Positions 33,203-41,053 of a DNA stretch of 64,000 bases are shown in pieces (position 1 is the first letter of the stretch; each line of letters begins with the position of its first letter). Source of the DNA: UBA995 sp035477115 (GTDB taxonomy: Bacteria; Bacillota; Sulfobacillia; UBA995); assembly GCA_035477115.1 (NCBI GenBank), contig DATIKW010000030.1, positions 1 to 64,000 on the forward strand, read 5' to 3'. Both the position numbers and the translations under genes were made by a program. A model generated the notes under the pieces. The model was not told the DNA's origin, did not search any database, and worked only from the letters and a program-made list of their open reading frames with translations.

Positions 33203-34182
33203 AGAAGCGAGGCCGCGGCATCGCCTGCATGTTGTATCCCGTGGGGGCGACCTCCTATCCGAACCCCGGGGCTGCCTTCGTCAAGGTGAACCCCGATGGC
33301 ACGGCGGTGGTCTTCACCGGGGCAACCGATGTCGGCCAGGGCTCGACAACGGTCCTCGCCCAGATCGCCGCCGAGGAACTGGGAGTCGAGTTTGCTGCGA
33401 TCACCATGATCACCGCCGATACCGAGCGCACTCCTTACGATTTCGGTTCGGTTGCCAGTCGCGTCACCTACGTCGTGGGCAATGCGGTGCGCCAGGCCTC
33501 CCATCAGGCCAAGCAGGTGGTGCTCGGTGCAGCCGCCGAAGTCCTCAAAATGGACGCGAGCGGGCTGGACTCAGCCGCGGGCTGGGTGTATGCGACAGGC
33601 TTCCCCGAACGGCGCATGTCCGTCGCCGAGGCGGCGGCCCGAGCCTACGCCCTCCTCGGCCGGCCTCCTCTGGGCGCCGGCACTTTCAACGCCGCGACCA
33701 CCTTCCTCGACCCCGAGACCGGACACGGCAAACCCTATCCGTGTTATGTGTTCGCCACCCAGGTTGCCGAGGTGGAGGTGGATACCGAGACCGGCGAAGT
33801 CGTGGTGCTCAGTATCGCCGCAGCTCACGACTGCGGCCGGGCCGTCAATCCCCTGCTGGTCGAAGGCCAGATCGAGGGAGGCATCGCTCAAGGATTGGGA
33901 TATGGTCTGATGGAGGAGATGATACTAGAGGAAGGCAAGGTCAAGAACGATCAACTGGTCGACTACGTCATCCCCACCGTGTCCGACATGCCGGAGATCC
34001 GGTTGGCGATCGTCGAGGAGCCGGAGCCCACGGGGCCATACGGAGCCAAGGGGATAGGGGAACCGTCGCTGCTGCCGACAGCTCCGGCCGTCCTCAATGC
34101 CATATACGATGCGGTCGGAGTCCGGATCCGGGAACTGCCGGCCACCCCTGGCAAGATCCTTGCCGCCTTGCAGGATAAGTAG
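33199..34182 (+). CDS. Molybdenum hydroxylase, C-terminal half of molybdopterin subunit
   Basis: The 327-residue product supplies the second molybdopterin-binding half. It has GATDVGQGSTTVLAQIAAEELG (cofactor contact), DTERTPYDFGSVASR, CGRAVNPLLVEGQIEGGIAQGLGYGL and GAKGIGEPSLLPTAPAVLNAI, the last containing the Glu that acts as base in this family. It starts at GTG 33199 overlapping the stop of the first half, exactly where fused homologues continue (KKRGRGIAC), and no residues appear lost. The substrate class (N-heterocycle or other) cannot be fixed from the sequence. Confidence 0.88.
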   Translation: MKKRGRGIACMLYPVGATSYPNPGAAFVKVNPDGTAVVFTGATDVGQGSTTVLAQIAAEELGVEFAAITMITADTERTPYDFGSVASRVTYVVGNAVRQASHQAKQVVLGAAAEVLKMDASGLDSAAGWVYATGFPERRMSVAEAAARAYALLGRPPLGAGTFNAATTFLDPETGHGKPYPCYVFATQVAEVEVDTETGEVVVLSIAAAHDCGRAVNPLLVEGQIEGGIAQGLGYGLMEEMILEEGKVKNDQLVDYVIPTVSDMPEIRLAIVEEPEPTGPYGAKGIGEPSLLPTAPAVLNAIYDAVGVRIRELPATPGKILAALQDK

Positions 34183-34642
34183 ACGCACTCGGCCGCCCCG
34201 GGCGCCGCCTCGCATCTCCGGCCGTGACCATGCGCTGAGCCCGTCAACCTCTATTTATGCACTGCACTTCGGCGCGTACGGCAGGAGCCCGTTGCCGCAG
34301 ATCCCCCGGGTCCCCCGGCGGTCCCGGATCTCCCGCGGCCATCCGGTCGCTCCCGCGCGCCCTGCGAGAGTGCGCCCGCCGCACCCTGCCGGCAGATTGC
34401 CCGGCCCGCGGGTCAACCGTGTGGCCCTGCAACATTACCCGCACCGGCGGCAGGAGTTGCGCGAAGGATGCCGAACACTCCTCCCAAACGCAGACTGTCT
34501 GGTGGTCTGACCGCCCGACGTGATGGGAGGTATGCCCAATGCATCAGGCGCCCCCGGCCGGAGAGGTTCTTGTCCGCAAACGGCGGGCGTGGATCGGGGC
34601 GGGGGGCGACGTGGCTGACATGGCGATCAGGAGGCGATTCGA
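34183..34642 (+). other. Intergenic region with operator; no convincing gene
   Basis: This 460-base gap separates the molybdenum hydroxylase from the second alcohol dehydrogenase. It contains the palindromic operator near 34496-34513. A 46-codon frame from ATG 34539 has a good GGGAGG ahead of it but overlaps the dehydrogenase start and has no recognisable product. The first 250 bases are GC-rich and show open frames in several phases without codon structure. I see no clear sigma-A promoter. Confidence 0.5.
34496..34513. promoter_or_regulatory. Palindromic operator candidate, site 2 (GntR/FadR type)
   Basis: TGTCTGGTGGTCTGACC at 34496-34512 repeats site 1 (20432-20448) with only the central A/T changed. 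Its core TGGTCTGACC(G) is a near-perfect TNGTNNNACNA palindrome. It lies about 130 bases upstream of the second dehydrogenase/ABC transporter unit. Confidence 0.6.
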
Positions 34643-35695
34643 GTGCGAGCAGCTCTGCTTCGTGCACCCGGTGAACTGACGATCGAGGAAGTGCCGCAAC
34701 CCAGACTAGAACCGGGACAGGTCCTGGTCAGGATAATGGCGACGGGCATCTGCGGCACGGATGTTGCCGTATACGCGGGCAAGTATCCGGTGACGTATCC
34801 GCTGATCCAGGGACATGAGTCATCCGGCTGGGTGGCGGAAGTTGGGGACGGAGTTGCCGGGCTGGCTCGAGGCGACCGCGTAATGCTCAACTCGCTCGTA
34901 TTCTGCGGGCGGTGCCGGTGGTGCCGCAGGGGCGATACGTCCTGCTGCATCAACGGCGGCTTGCTGGGGCGGGAGTATCCGGGCACTTTCGCGGAGTTCG
35001 TGGCGGTTGACCAGAAGCAGTGCCACTCTCTTCCGGATGAGATGGGCTGGGTTGATGCGACCAACTTGGCCGTCCTCGCCACCGTCGTGCGGTCGCAGCG
35101 GCGAGCGCGGCTGCAACAGGGCATGTCGGTAGCGGTCATCGGTCTGGGCGTCTCGGGGCTGCTGCATGTCCAGTTGGCAAAGGCGGCCGGGGCATTCCCG
35201 GTGGTGGGCATCGAGACGGTGCCCTGGAAGCTCGAGTTGGCACGCAAACTCGGCGCCGATCAGGTGATGACGCCGCAAGCGGCCGAGGGGAAGAAGGCCG
35301 TTCAGGAGTTGACCGATGGCGGCCCGGACCTGGTGATCGATGCCGTCGGCATCGCCGAGACGGGGCGTCTGGGGCTAGCGCTGGTGGGCCGGGGCGGAAC
35401 CCTGCTTTCTTTCGGTGTGGACCCAACTCCCATGTCGACGCTATCCAGCTTCACCCTGTATGACTCCGAGTTGACCCTGCTAGGTTCGAGGGCGCAAACA
35501 CCCCACGACATGGAACTCGCCATCAAGGCCGCCAAGACAGGCGCCGTTGACATCTCCTTCCTCACCACTCACCGGCACCGACTCGCCGATTTGCCATCGG
35601 TCATGCACCTGCGAAAGGTGAAACCCGAAGGTCTGAGAGCGGTAATCGAGATAGACGAGACCGCCGCAGGCGCGGTGGGGGAACAGTCCCGATGA
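34643..35695 (+). CDS. Zinc-dependent dehydrogenase (MDR family), second copy
   Basis: The protein has 350 residues. The catalytic zinc site is ICGTDVAVYAGKYPVTYPLIQGHESSG; the structural zinc loop is CGRCRWCRRGDTSCC. The nucleotide-binding motif is VIGLGVSGLLHVQLAKAAGA, followed by Glu (VVGIETVP), suggesting NAD+. It is not a close duplicate of the dehydrogenase at 22827; residues differ throughout, so the two probably act on different substrates. GTG 34643 follows AGGAGGCGA. Its stop overlaps the upstream frame of the binding-protein gene, placing it in the transporter operon. Confidence 0.85.
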   Translation: MRAALLRAPGELTIEEVPQPRLEPGQVLVRIMATGICGTDVAVYAGKYPVTYPLIQGHESSGWVAEVGDGVAGLARGDRVMLNSLVFCGRCRWCRRGDTSCCINGGLLGREYPGTFAEFVAVDQKQCHSLPDEMGWVDATNLAVLATVVRSQRRARLQQGMSVAVIGLGVSGLLHVQLAKAAGAFPVVGIETVPWKLELARKLGADQVMTPQAAEGKKAVQELTDGGPDLVIDAVGIAETGRLGLALVGRGGTLLSFGVDPTPMSTLSSFTLYDSELTLLGSRAQTPHDMELAIKAAKTGAVDISFLTTHRHRLADLPSVMHLRKVKPEGLRAVIEIDETAAGAVGEQSR

Positions 35696-35718
35696 GACAG
35701 CTTCGAGGAGGTATGGCT

Positions 35719-36987
35719 GTGAGGAACAAGCGACTCGTTGCCGCGCTGATGGTAGCAGGCCTGCTCTTGATGAGCGTGGCCGCCGCCGGGTGTCCCGCGC
35801 GGGAGGAAGAAGTGGTCCACCCGGACAAGTTCACGCTCGGCATCCTGCTGCCGCTCACCGGTCCCTTCGCTGCGGTTGCTCGGACCCAGGAGCATGGGGC
35901 GCTCGCCGCCGTGGAAGCGATCAACGCGGCGGGTGGACTGTCCATGCCCTGGGGGAAGGTGCCGATAGTCCCGCTGGTCATGGATGACATGGCAAGCCTG
36001 GATACCGGGGTTCGCCGCTTCGAGCATCTGCGAGAGGCCGGAGCGAACGCGGTGGTCGGGCAGACGTGGGCTCCCCTCGCCTTGGCCATCAACGAGGTCA
36101 CCCGCGACCGCCCGTTCCTGTACTTTCCGGTGTGCGTGACGCCGGTTGCCGCGCTGAAGAAGGGCACGCTGTCGCCCACCACCTGGGTCACGGCGTACAG
36201 CCCTTGGACCGTCGGCTACATGGCGGGGTCGGCGGCGATCCGGGAACTCGGCAAGCGACAGATATTCTTCCTGGGACGGTCCGATGCGTGGGGATGGGAT
36301 ATCAAGGCCGGAGTGGAGGCAGCGGCGGCGAAGTACGGAGCCACGATCGTCGGGACGGACGAGGTTCCCCTGGGGACCACCGACTTCCTACCGGTGCTGC
36401 GGCGGGTGAGGGAGGCAAAGCCGGACGTCTTCATCGCGGCCCAGTTCGGAGCGGACGCCATCGCCCTGTACAAGCAAGCCTTCGACCAGGGGCTGTACGG
36501 TGAGATGACCATGTTCAATGCCTTCATCACCAACGTTATCGCGCGCGGCCTGGCGCCGGGGGCGCTGGAAGGGCTGCATGCGATGCACTTCCACTACTGG
36601 GACATGACCGGCTTCCCTGATGCGGAAGTGGTCCAAACCACCGCGGAATACGTCGAGCAGTTCCAGGCGCAGTTCGGACATCCGCCCGATGCCTATGCCT
36701 CCATCGCCTACATCGCCACCCAGCAGCTGTTTGCGGCCATCCAGGCCGCCGGCACCTTCGATCCCATCGCGGTCAGCGACTGGATGCGCGCGAACCCGGA
36801 GTTCGACACGGTCAAGGGCCCTGCCACCTGGCGGGTGGACCAGGCGCCCATCTATCGCTATGCGGCGTTCCTCGTGAAGGGAAAGAGCCCCAACGAGCGG
36901 ACCGGCGACTGGGATCTGTTCCACATCCTGGGTTACCAGGGAGGAGAGGCGGTGCTGCCTCCCCTGTCGATGCTGGGATACGAGTGA
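35719..36987 (+). CDS. ABC transporter substrate-binding lipoprotein, branched-chain amino acid/amide type
   Basis: A type-I periplasmic-fold receptor of about 422 residues. The leader RNKRLVAALMVAGLLLMSVAAAGC is a lipoprotein signal with the lipidated Cys after VAAAG. The mature part begins FTLGILLPLTGPFAAVARTQEHGALAAVEAINAAGG, the LivJ/AmiC pattern, and contains FLGRSDAWGWDIKAGVEAAAAKYGATIVG. Such receptors also bind amides, urea and aromatic acids, so the ligand may be the pathway substrate. GTG 35719 lies eight bases from GAGGAGGT; ATG codons at 35692 and 35713 are worse spaced. Confidence 0.85.
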   Translation: MRNKRLVAALMVAGLLLMSVAAAGCPAREEEVVHPDKFTLGILLPLTGPFAAVARTQEHGALAAVEAINAAGGLSMPWGKVPIVPLVMDDMASLDTGVRRFEHLREAGANAVVGQTWAPLALAINEVTRDRPFLYFPVCVTPVAALKKGTLSPTTWVTAYSPWTVGYMAGSAAIRELGKRQIFFLGRSDAWGWDIKAGVEAAAAKYGATIVGTDEVPLGTTDFLPVLRRVREAKPDVFIAAQFGADAIALYKQAFDQGLYGEMTMFNAFITNVIARGLAPGALEGLHAMHFHYWDMTGFPDAEVVQTTAEYVEQFQAQFGHPPDAYASIAYIATQQLFAAIQAAGTFDPIAVSDWMRANPEFDTVKGPATWRVDQAPIYRYAAFLVKGKSPNERTGDWDLFHILGYQGGEAVLPPLSMLGYE

Positions 36988-37049
36988 GCCTGGACTCTGA
37001 GAAACGGAGCAGCGACGTTTCCGTCGTGATGTAGCAGGAGGAGATTGGG

Positions 37050-37090
37050 CCGGCGGGATGCGCCCGCAATCCGCGGTCGCATCCCGCCGG
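37050..37090 (+). repeat. Strong intergenic hairpin after the binding-protein gene
   Basis: CCGGCGGGATGCG (37050-37062) pairs perfectly with CGCATCCCGCCGG (37078-37090) over a 15-base loop. There is no T-run, so it is more likely an mRNA-stabilising or processing hairpin that keeps receptor mRNA more abundant than permease mRNA, an arrangement common in ABC operons. Confidence 0.6.
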
Positions 37091-37131
37091 TAGTGGAGAC
37101 GACAACCGCCGGGCGAAGGAGACGGGGTAGC

Positions 37132-38121
37132 ATGATGAGACTGACCAAGACCTATGGCGGCATATTCCTGGCATTCGCGATCGTGGGTCTGCTTCGCCTG
37201 GTGTTCCCCGCGGCATTCCTGATTCATGTGGTCATCTTCTCGATCTATACGATGGCGTTCAGCTTTCTCATGGGCCGGCTGGGTCTGGTCTCCTTCGGCC
37301 AGCCGGTGTACATGGGGATTGCCGCCTATGGGACGGGGCTCTATCTGCACTATCTTGGGACGAATCCCTTCCTCGGGATGCTGGTGGGGATCATTGTGGG
37401 CATCGCCTTCGCCGCTGTGATCGGCGCCCTGTTTGTCAGGCTGAGCAGCAGCTATTTCACGCTCGCCAACCTCGCCCTCTGCGCGATTGGCTTCTTCGTC
37501 TTTCAGCGAGCGCTGGTGCACATCACCCGCGGGGATACCGGTCTATGGTACCTCGGCCGGATGAGCCCGGGGTTGTTGCTGAATTTCCGGAATCCCGACC
37601 ACATCCTCGCCTTCGCCCTGATCATCGCTGCCGCCATCTGGGTCTTCATGCAGCATCTGGACCGCTCGGTATTTGGGGCGACCTGCCTGGCGGTGAAGGC
37701 CAACGAGCGCAAGCTGCAGTTTCTAGGCTATGACACCTATCGAATCAAATGGCTTGGCTTCGTCATCGCCAACTCGATAGCTGCCGTCGCCGGGACGCTT
37801 TACGCAGTCTATTTCGGATTCGTCTCGCCGGCCATCATGGACGTCCTGCGGGCACCGGAAGTGGTGGTCGTGGGTCTCTTGGGCGGAGTGGGTACGCTTT
37901 ATGGACCACTGATTGGGACTTTCGTCTATGTTGCCATGCAGGACCTGGTAAGCGCGATATTCGTCTACTGGGAACTGGTTGTGGGGATGCTGCTGATCCT
38001 GGTCATGATGGCCGGCGAAAAGGGCATCGCCTCACTCCTCGAGTATCCCCTGTTGGCACGCATGAGAAAGCGACATGACGGGCGCAGACCATCATTCCCC
38101 TCGGGGCACCCCGAGGCATGA
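37132..38121 (+). CDS. Branched-chain-type ABC transporter permease (LivM-like)
   Basis: This 329-residue permease has about nine to ten hydrophobic helices. The motifs FSFLMGRLGLVSFGQPVYMGIAAYGTGLYL and GLLGGVGTLYGPLIGTFVYVAMQ are the LivM signatures; AVKANERKLQFLGYDTYRIKWLGFVIANSIAAVAGTLYA is the ATPase-coupling region. ATG 37132 follows GAAGGAGACGGGG. The last codons (SGHPEA) overlap a GC-rich repeat also seen near 28356. It partners the LivH-like permease at 39899. Confidence 0.88.
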   Translation: MMRLTKTYGGIFLAFAIVGLLRLVFPAAFLIHVVIFSIYTMAFSFLMGRLGLVSFGQPVYMGIAAYGTGLYLHYLGTNPFLGMLVGIIVGIAFAAVIGALFVRLSSSYFTLANLALCAIGFFVFQRALVHITRGDTGLWYLGRMSPGLLLNFRNPDHILAFALIIAAAIWVFMQHLDRSVFGATCLAVKANERKLQFLGYDTYRIKWLGFVIANSIAAVAGTLYAVYFGFVSPAIMDVLRAPEVVVVGLLGGVGTLYGPLIGTFVYVAMQDLVSAIFVYWELVVGMLLILVMMAGEKGIASLLEYPLLARMRKRHDGRRPSFPSGHPEA

Positions 38122-38197
38122 AGGCGGCGGGGTGGCGAGAGACCGTGTTTTCCGGGTCGGGCAGCGGATACGCATGCGGGCGGCTACGCATGCGGAT

Positions 38198-38226
38198 GTA
38201 GAGGCGGGTTCCGAACCCGCCTCTGC
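38198..38226. repeat. Dispersed palindromic repeat, copy 5
   Basis: This 29-bp copy (GTAGAGGCGGGTTC, centre C, GAACCCGCCTCTGC) has compensating changes in both arms (A opposite T), so pairing is kept apart from the terminal base. It sits in the 220-base gap between the LivM- and LivG-like genes; the rest of that gap is GC-rich and without a gene. Confidence 0.9.
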
Positions 38227-38341
38227 AGGGACCGTGCGCACCATCGGGGTTAGGGCCGCAACGACGACCATCACCGTGGCCGCGACCACGACCCGATCGC
38301 CTGGTCGGGAGTCCATTTTCGCAGTAGGAGTTGACAAGACC

Positions 38342-39106
38342 ATGAGCGGCGCCGGAGCGATCCTCGAGGCGCAAGGACTGACCAAGCGGTTCGGGGCCAT
38401 GTGCGCGGCCAATGCCATCAGCTACGCCCTGGGTCCGAAGGAGATGGCCGGCATCATCGGTCCCAATGGCGCGGGGAAGACCACGCTGTTCAACCTCCTG
38501 ACGGGAGTCTACCTTCCCGACCAGGGCTCGGTGTTCTTCGACGGCCGGCGGATCGCGAGACTATCTGCTCGGCAACGGGTTCAGCTCGGCATCCGCCGGA
38601 CTTTCCAACTCGCCTCGACTTTCGATAACTTGCGGGTGATCGACAACCTGCGCCTGGCTCACTATCAGAAACAACGGCAGGGCAAATGCTCCCTCGGAGG
38701 GATGTGCGCTGCGCACCTGAGCGGGGTCCGCGACGAGGGTATCGACGATTACCTCGAGCAACTCGGATTGGCCAAAGCCGCCCACATGCTGGTGGCGAAC
38801 CTGTCGCTGGGCAGCAAGCGGAAACTGGAATTGGCCATGGCCCTCATCGGGGAGCCCCGGGTCCTGTTGCTCGACGAACCGTTCGCGGGGCTAAGCGAGA
38901 TGGAGATCGATCAGATAGTGCACATGCTCCGCGCTCGCTGCGCTAAGCGGATGGCCGTCCTGATCATCGAGCACAAGATCACCTGGCTCAAGGATCTGGT
39001 CGATCGGGTCAGCGTGCTCGTGAACGGAGAGATCATAGCCGACGGGGACTACCAGGCGGTGCTGGACAGCCCGGCAACCCGGAAGAGCTACTGGCGGGTC
39101 GGATAG
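38342..39106 (+). CDS. Branched-chain-type ABC transporter ATPase (LivG-like)
   Basis: ATPase of 254 residues. Walker A is GPNGAGKTTL, the signature is LSLGSKRKLELAMAL, and Walker B is RVLLLDEPFAGLSEME, followed by the switch His in LIIEHK. The GVYLPDQGSVFFDGRRIARL and IRRTFQLASTFDNLRV segments are LivG-like. ATG 38342 is used because an open frame to the left runs through the palindromic repeat and has no ribosome binding site; TAGGAG lies 12 bases upstream of the chosen start. Confidence 0.9.
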   Translation: MSGAGAILEAQGLTKRFGAMCAANAISYALGPKEMAGIIGPNGAGKTTLFNLLTGVYLPDQGSVFFDGRRIARLSARQRVQLGIRRTFQLASTFDNLRVIDNLRLAHYQKQRQGKCSLGGMCAAHLSGVRDEGIDDYLEQLGLAKAAHMLVANLSLGSKRKLELAMALIGEPRVLLLDEPFAGLSEMEIDQIVHMLRARCAKRMAVLIIEHKITWLKDLVDRVSVLVNGEIIADGDYQAVLDSPATRKSYWRVG

Positions 39107-39140
39107 GGTACCGACAATGACCGTGAGGCGGGAGAAACCA

Positions 39141-39833
39141 ATGGCCACAGGAGCGGCCCTGCAGGTTAGCAGCCTGAATGTCTCGTACGGCAAGTCAAGA
39201 GCCCTTTTCGACGCCAACCTGACCTTCCCGGCCAACGCGGTCAGCGTGATCGTCGGGCGCAATGGGGCGGGCAAGACGACGCTACTGAAGGCCATTGCCG
39301 GGTTCCTGAGACCGAGTTCCGGGTCGGTGGTCTTTCAGGGGGACGAGATCTGCGGCCTCCGACCCTATCAGGTCGTCAGGAAGGGAGTCAAGTACATCCC
39401 GCAAGACAAGGAGGTCTTCTCCGACCTCACGGTCAAGGAAAACCTGGAACTTGCCAGCTACGCGATGAAAGACCATGATTGGACCAGGGTACTCCGCTAC
39501 TTCCCCAAGCTCCGGGAGTTGATGCACCGCAAGGGCGCCTACCTCAGCGGCGGAGAGCGCCAGATGTTGATGATCGGACGCGCCATCCTGGGCAAGACCG
39601 ACGTGCTGCTCGTGGACGAACCGACCGAGGGCTTGGCTCCCACCATCGTCCAAGATCTCACCGCAACCTTCAAGCAACTGGCGGGCGATTGTACATTGGT
39701 GCTGGTCGAACAGAATCTCGCGGTGGCGCGGGAACTCGCCGACCAGCTTTACCTCATGAAAGAGGGAAAAGTCGTCGCCCATCTTACCGATCGAGCCGAT
39801 ATCGAGAGCCTGGCCTTCGAGAAGGACCTGTAG
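39141..39833 (+). CDS. Branched-chain-type ABC transporter ATPase (LivF-like)
   Basis: ATPase of 230 residues. Walker A is GRNGAGKTTLLKAIAG, the signature is YLSGGERQMLMIGRA, Walker B is VLLVDEPTEGLAP and the switch segment is LVEQNL. KGVKYIPQDKEVFSDLTVKENL is typical of LivF. ATG 39141 has GGGAG seven bases upstream; ATG 39117 is an alternative giving eight more residues. It pairs with the LivG-like ATPase in one transporter. Confidence 0.9.
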   Translation: MATGAALQVSSLNVSYGKSRALFDANLTFPANAVSVIVGRNGAGKTTLLKAIAGFLRPSSGSVVFQGDEICGLRPYQVVRKGVKYIPQDKEVFSDLTVKENLELASYAMKDHDWTRVLRYFPKLRELMHRKGAYLSGGERQMLMIGRAILGKTDVLLVDEPTEGLAPTIVQDLTATFKQLAGDCTLVLVEQNLAVARELADQLYLMKEGKVVAHLTDRADIESLAFEKDL

Positions 39834-39898
39834 GGCGGCAGGCGGGCTGAGCCCCGGGGGCGGCCGAGCGCCGGCAAAGCGAGATGGAGTGATGCGGC

Positions 39899-40768
39899 AT
39901 GTCGGTTCCCGACCTGGTAGGCACCGTAGTGATCGGCCTGGCCATGTCCGCCATATTCTTCTTGTTGTCAGTAGGGCTTTCTCTGAGCTATGGGTTGATG
40001 CGGATCGTGAGCCTCGATCAGTTCCTGTACTACTCGATCGGGGCGTACATGACCTACGTCGTCGCGTCGGGCACCGGGAACTTCTGGGCCGGACTGCTGG
40101 TAGGCGTGGTGACGAGTTGCGCCCTCGCCTGGATGGTTGAGAAGAGCCTCTTCCGGCGGATCTACGAGAAGGGCGTCATGTTCAGCATGATCACCTCCTA
40201 TGGGGTGCTCCTCGTCGGCATCGGCGCCATCAAGTACATATGGGGGCTGGTACCCCGTCCCGTCATGACGCCGATCGTCGGACATGTCAGCCTCCTGGGC
40301 ACCACTCTGCCGACGTACCGGTTTGTCGTAATCGGCCTGGCCGTCGCAGTCTACTTCGCATTGCGGCTGTTCCTCGAGCGCACGATCGTCGGCAAGGCGA
40401 TCCGAGCGGGGATCGAGGACGTGGACAAGACCGAAGGCCTGGGCATCGACGTCTACAAGATATTCACGCTGGTATTCCTGATCACGGCAGGTCTGTCCGC
40501 CTTGGCCGGAGGCATCCACGCGCCCATGATCATGGTCGATCCGCACATGGGGCTGAAGATCATCGCCACCGCCTTCATGATCGTGATCATCGGCGGGCTG
40601 GGCAGCATCAAGGGCACCGTGGTCTCCTCCCTGCTCATCGGCCAGGTGATGGCTTTCGGGTTCACAATATGGGCGCCGGCCGCCGAGATGGCGCCGTTTG
40701 TCATCATGTTGCTGGTATTCCTCATCCGCCCCACGGGCCTGTACGGCAGCCAGTACTTGAGGCGGTGA
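39899..40768 (+). CDS. Branched-chain-type ABC transporter permease (LivH-like)
   Basis: The permease has 289 residues and about eight helices. The N-terminal IGLAMSAIFFLLSVGLSLSYGLMRIVSLDQFLYYSIGAYMTY matches LivH (slightly diverged from the GxMNxAHG form), and GLGSIKGTVVSSLLIGQVMAFG is the conserved C-terminal loop. It is the last gene of the transporter set; the order receptor-LivM-LivG-LivF-LivH differs from the usual H-M-G-F. Confidence 0.88.
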   Translation: MSVPDLVGTVVIGLAMSAIFFLLSVGLSLSYGLMRIVSLDQFLYYSIGAYMTYVVASGTGNFWAGLLVGVVTSCALAWMVEKSLFRRIYEKGVMFSMITSYGVLLVGIGAIKYIWGLVPRPVMTPIVGHVSLLGTTLPTYRFVVIGLAVAVYFALRLFLERTIVGKAIRAGIEDVDKTEGLGIDVYKIFTLVFLITAGLSALAGGIHAPMIMVDPHMGLKIIATAFMIVIIGGLGSIKGTVVSSLLIGQVMAFGFTIWAPAAEMAPFVIMLLVFLIRPTGLYGSQYLRR

Positions 40769-40780
40769 CCAGAGCGACGA

Positions 40781-40801
40781 CCGGGGCGGCTTGTGCCCCG
40801 G
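40781..40801 (+). terminator. Hairpin after the ABC transporter operon
   Basis: CCGGGGC (40781-40787) pairs with GCCCCGG (40795-40801) over a 7-base loop, 13 bases after the LivH-like stop. It lacks a T-run, so intrinsic termination is uncertain. The remaining 250 bases up to the symporter start at 41054 hold no gene; CCCGAGGGGCATGGGG near 40904 resembles a GC-rich repeat seen elsewhere. Confidence 0.4.
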
Positions 40802-41053
40802 CCGCACGTGAACGTCCGTCAAGCCGGCGCCGACTACGAGAGTGCTGCCCCACCGTCCTCGCGGTCAACCACTGCGAAATTGCCGCTTGATGCGCCCGTG
40901 GTGGCCCGAGGGGCATGGGGACCTACTGACTGAAGGACACGGCGGGGCGGGGAGGAATCATCCGGGTTAAGGGCGAATACCCCATTCGCAGTCTCATTAT
41001 TCCGCCAGAGCGACCTGCCACGGCCGCCCGGCGGGGGGAAAGGCGGTGCAATT

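Noticed and set aside
31946..34182. Disrupted pseudogene of the molybdopterin subunit
   Set aside because: Both halves keep all key motifs, overlap by GTGA, and the split resembles known NdhL/NdhM subunits.
34539..34679. 46-codon frame with a good GGGAGG upstream, before the second dehydrogenase
   Set aside because: It overlaps the supported GTG start of the dehydrogenase in another frame and has no recognisable product; it could be a leader peptide but nothing else supports it.
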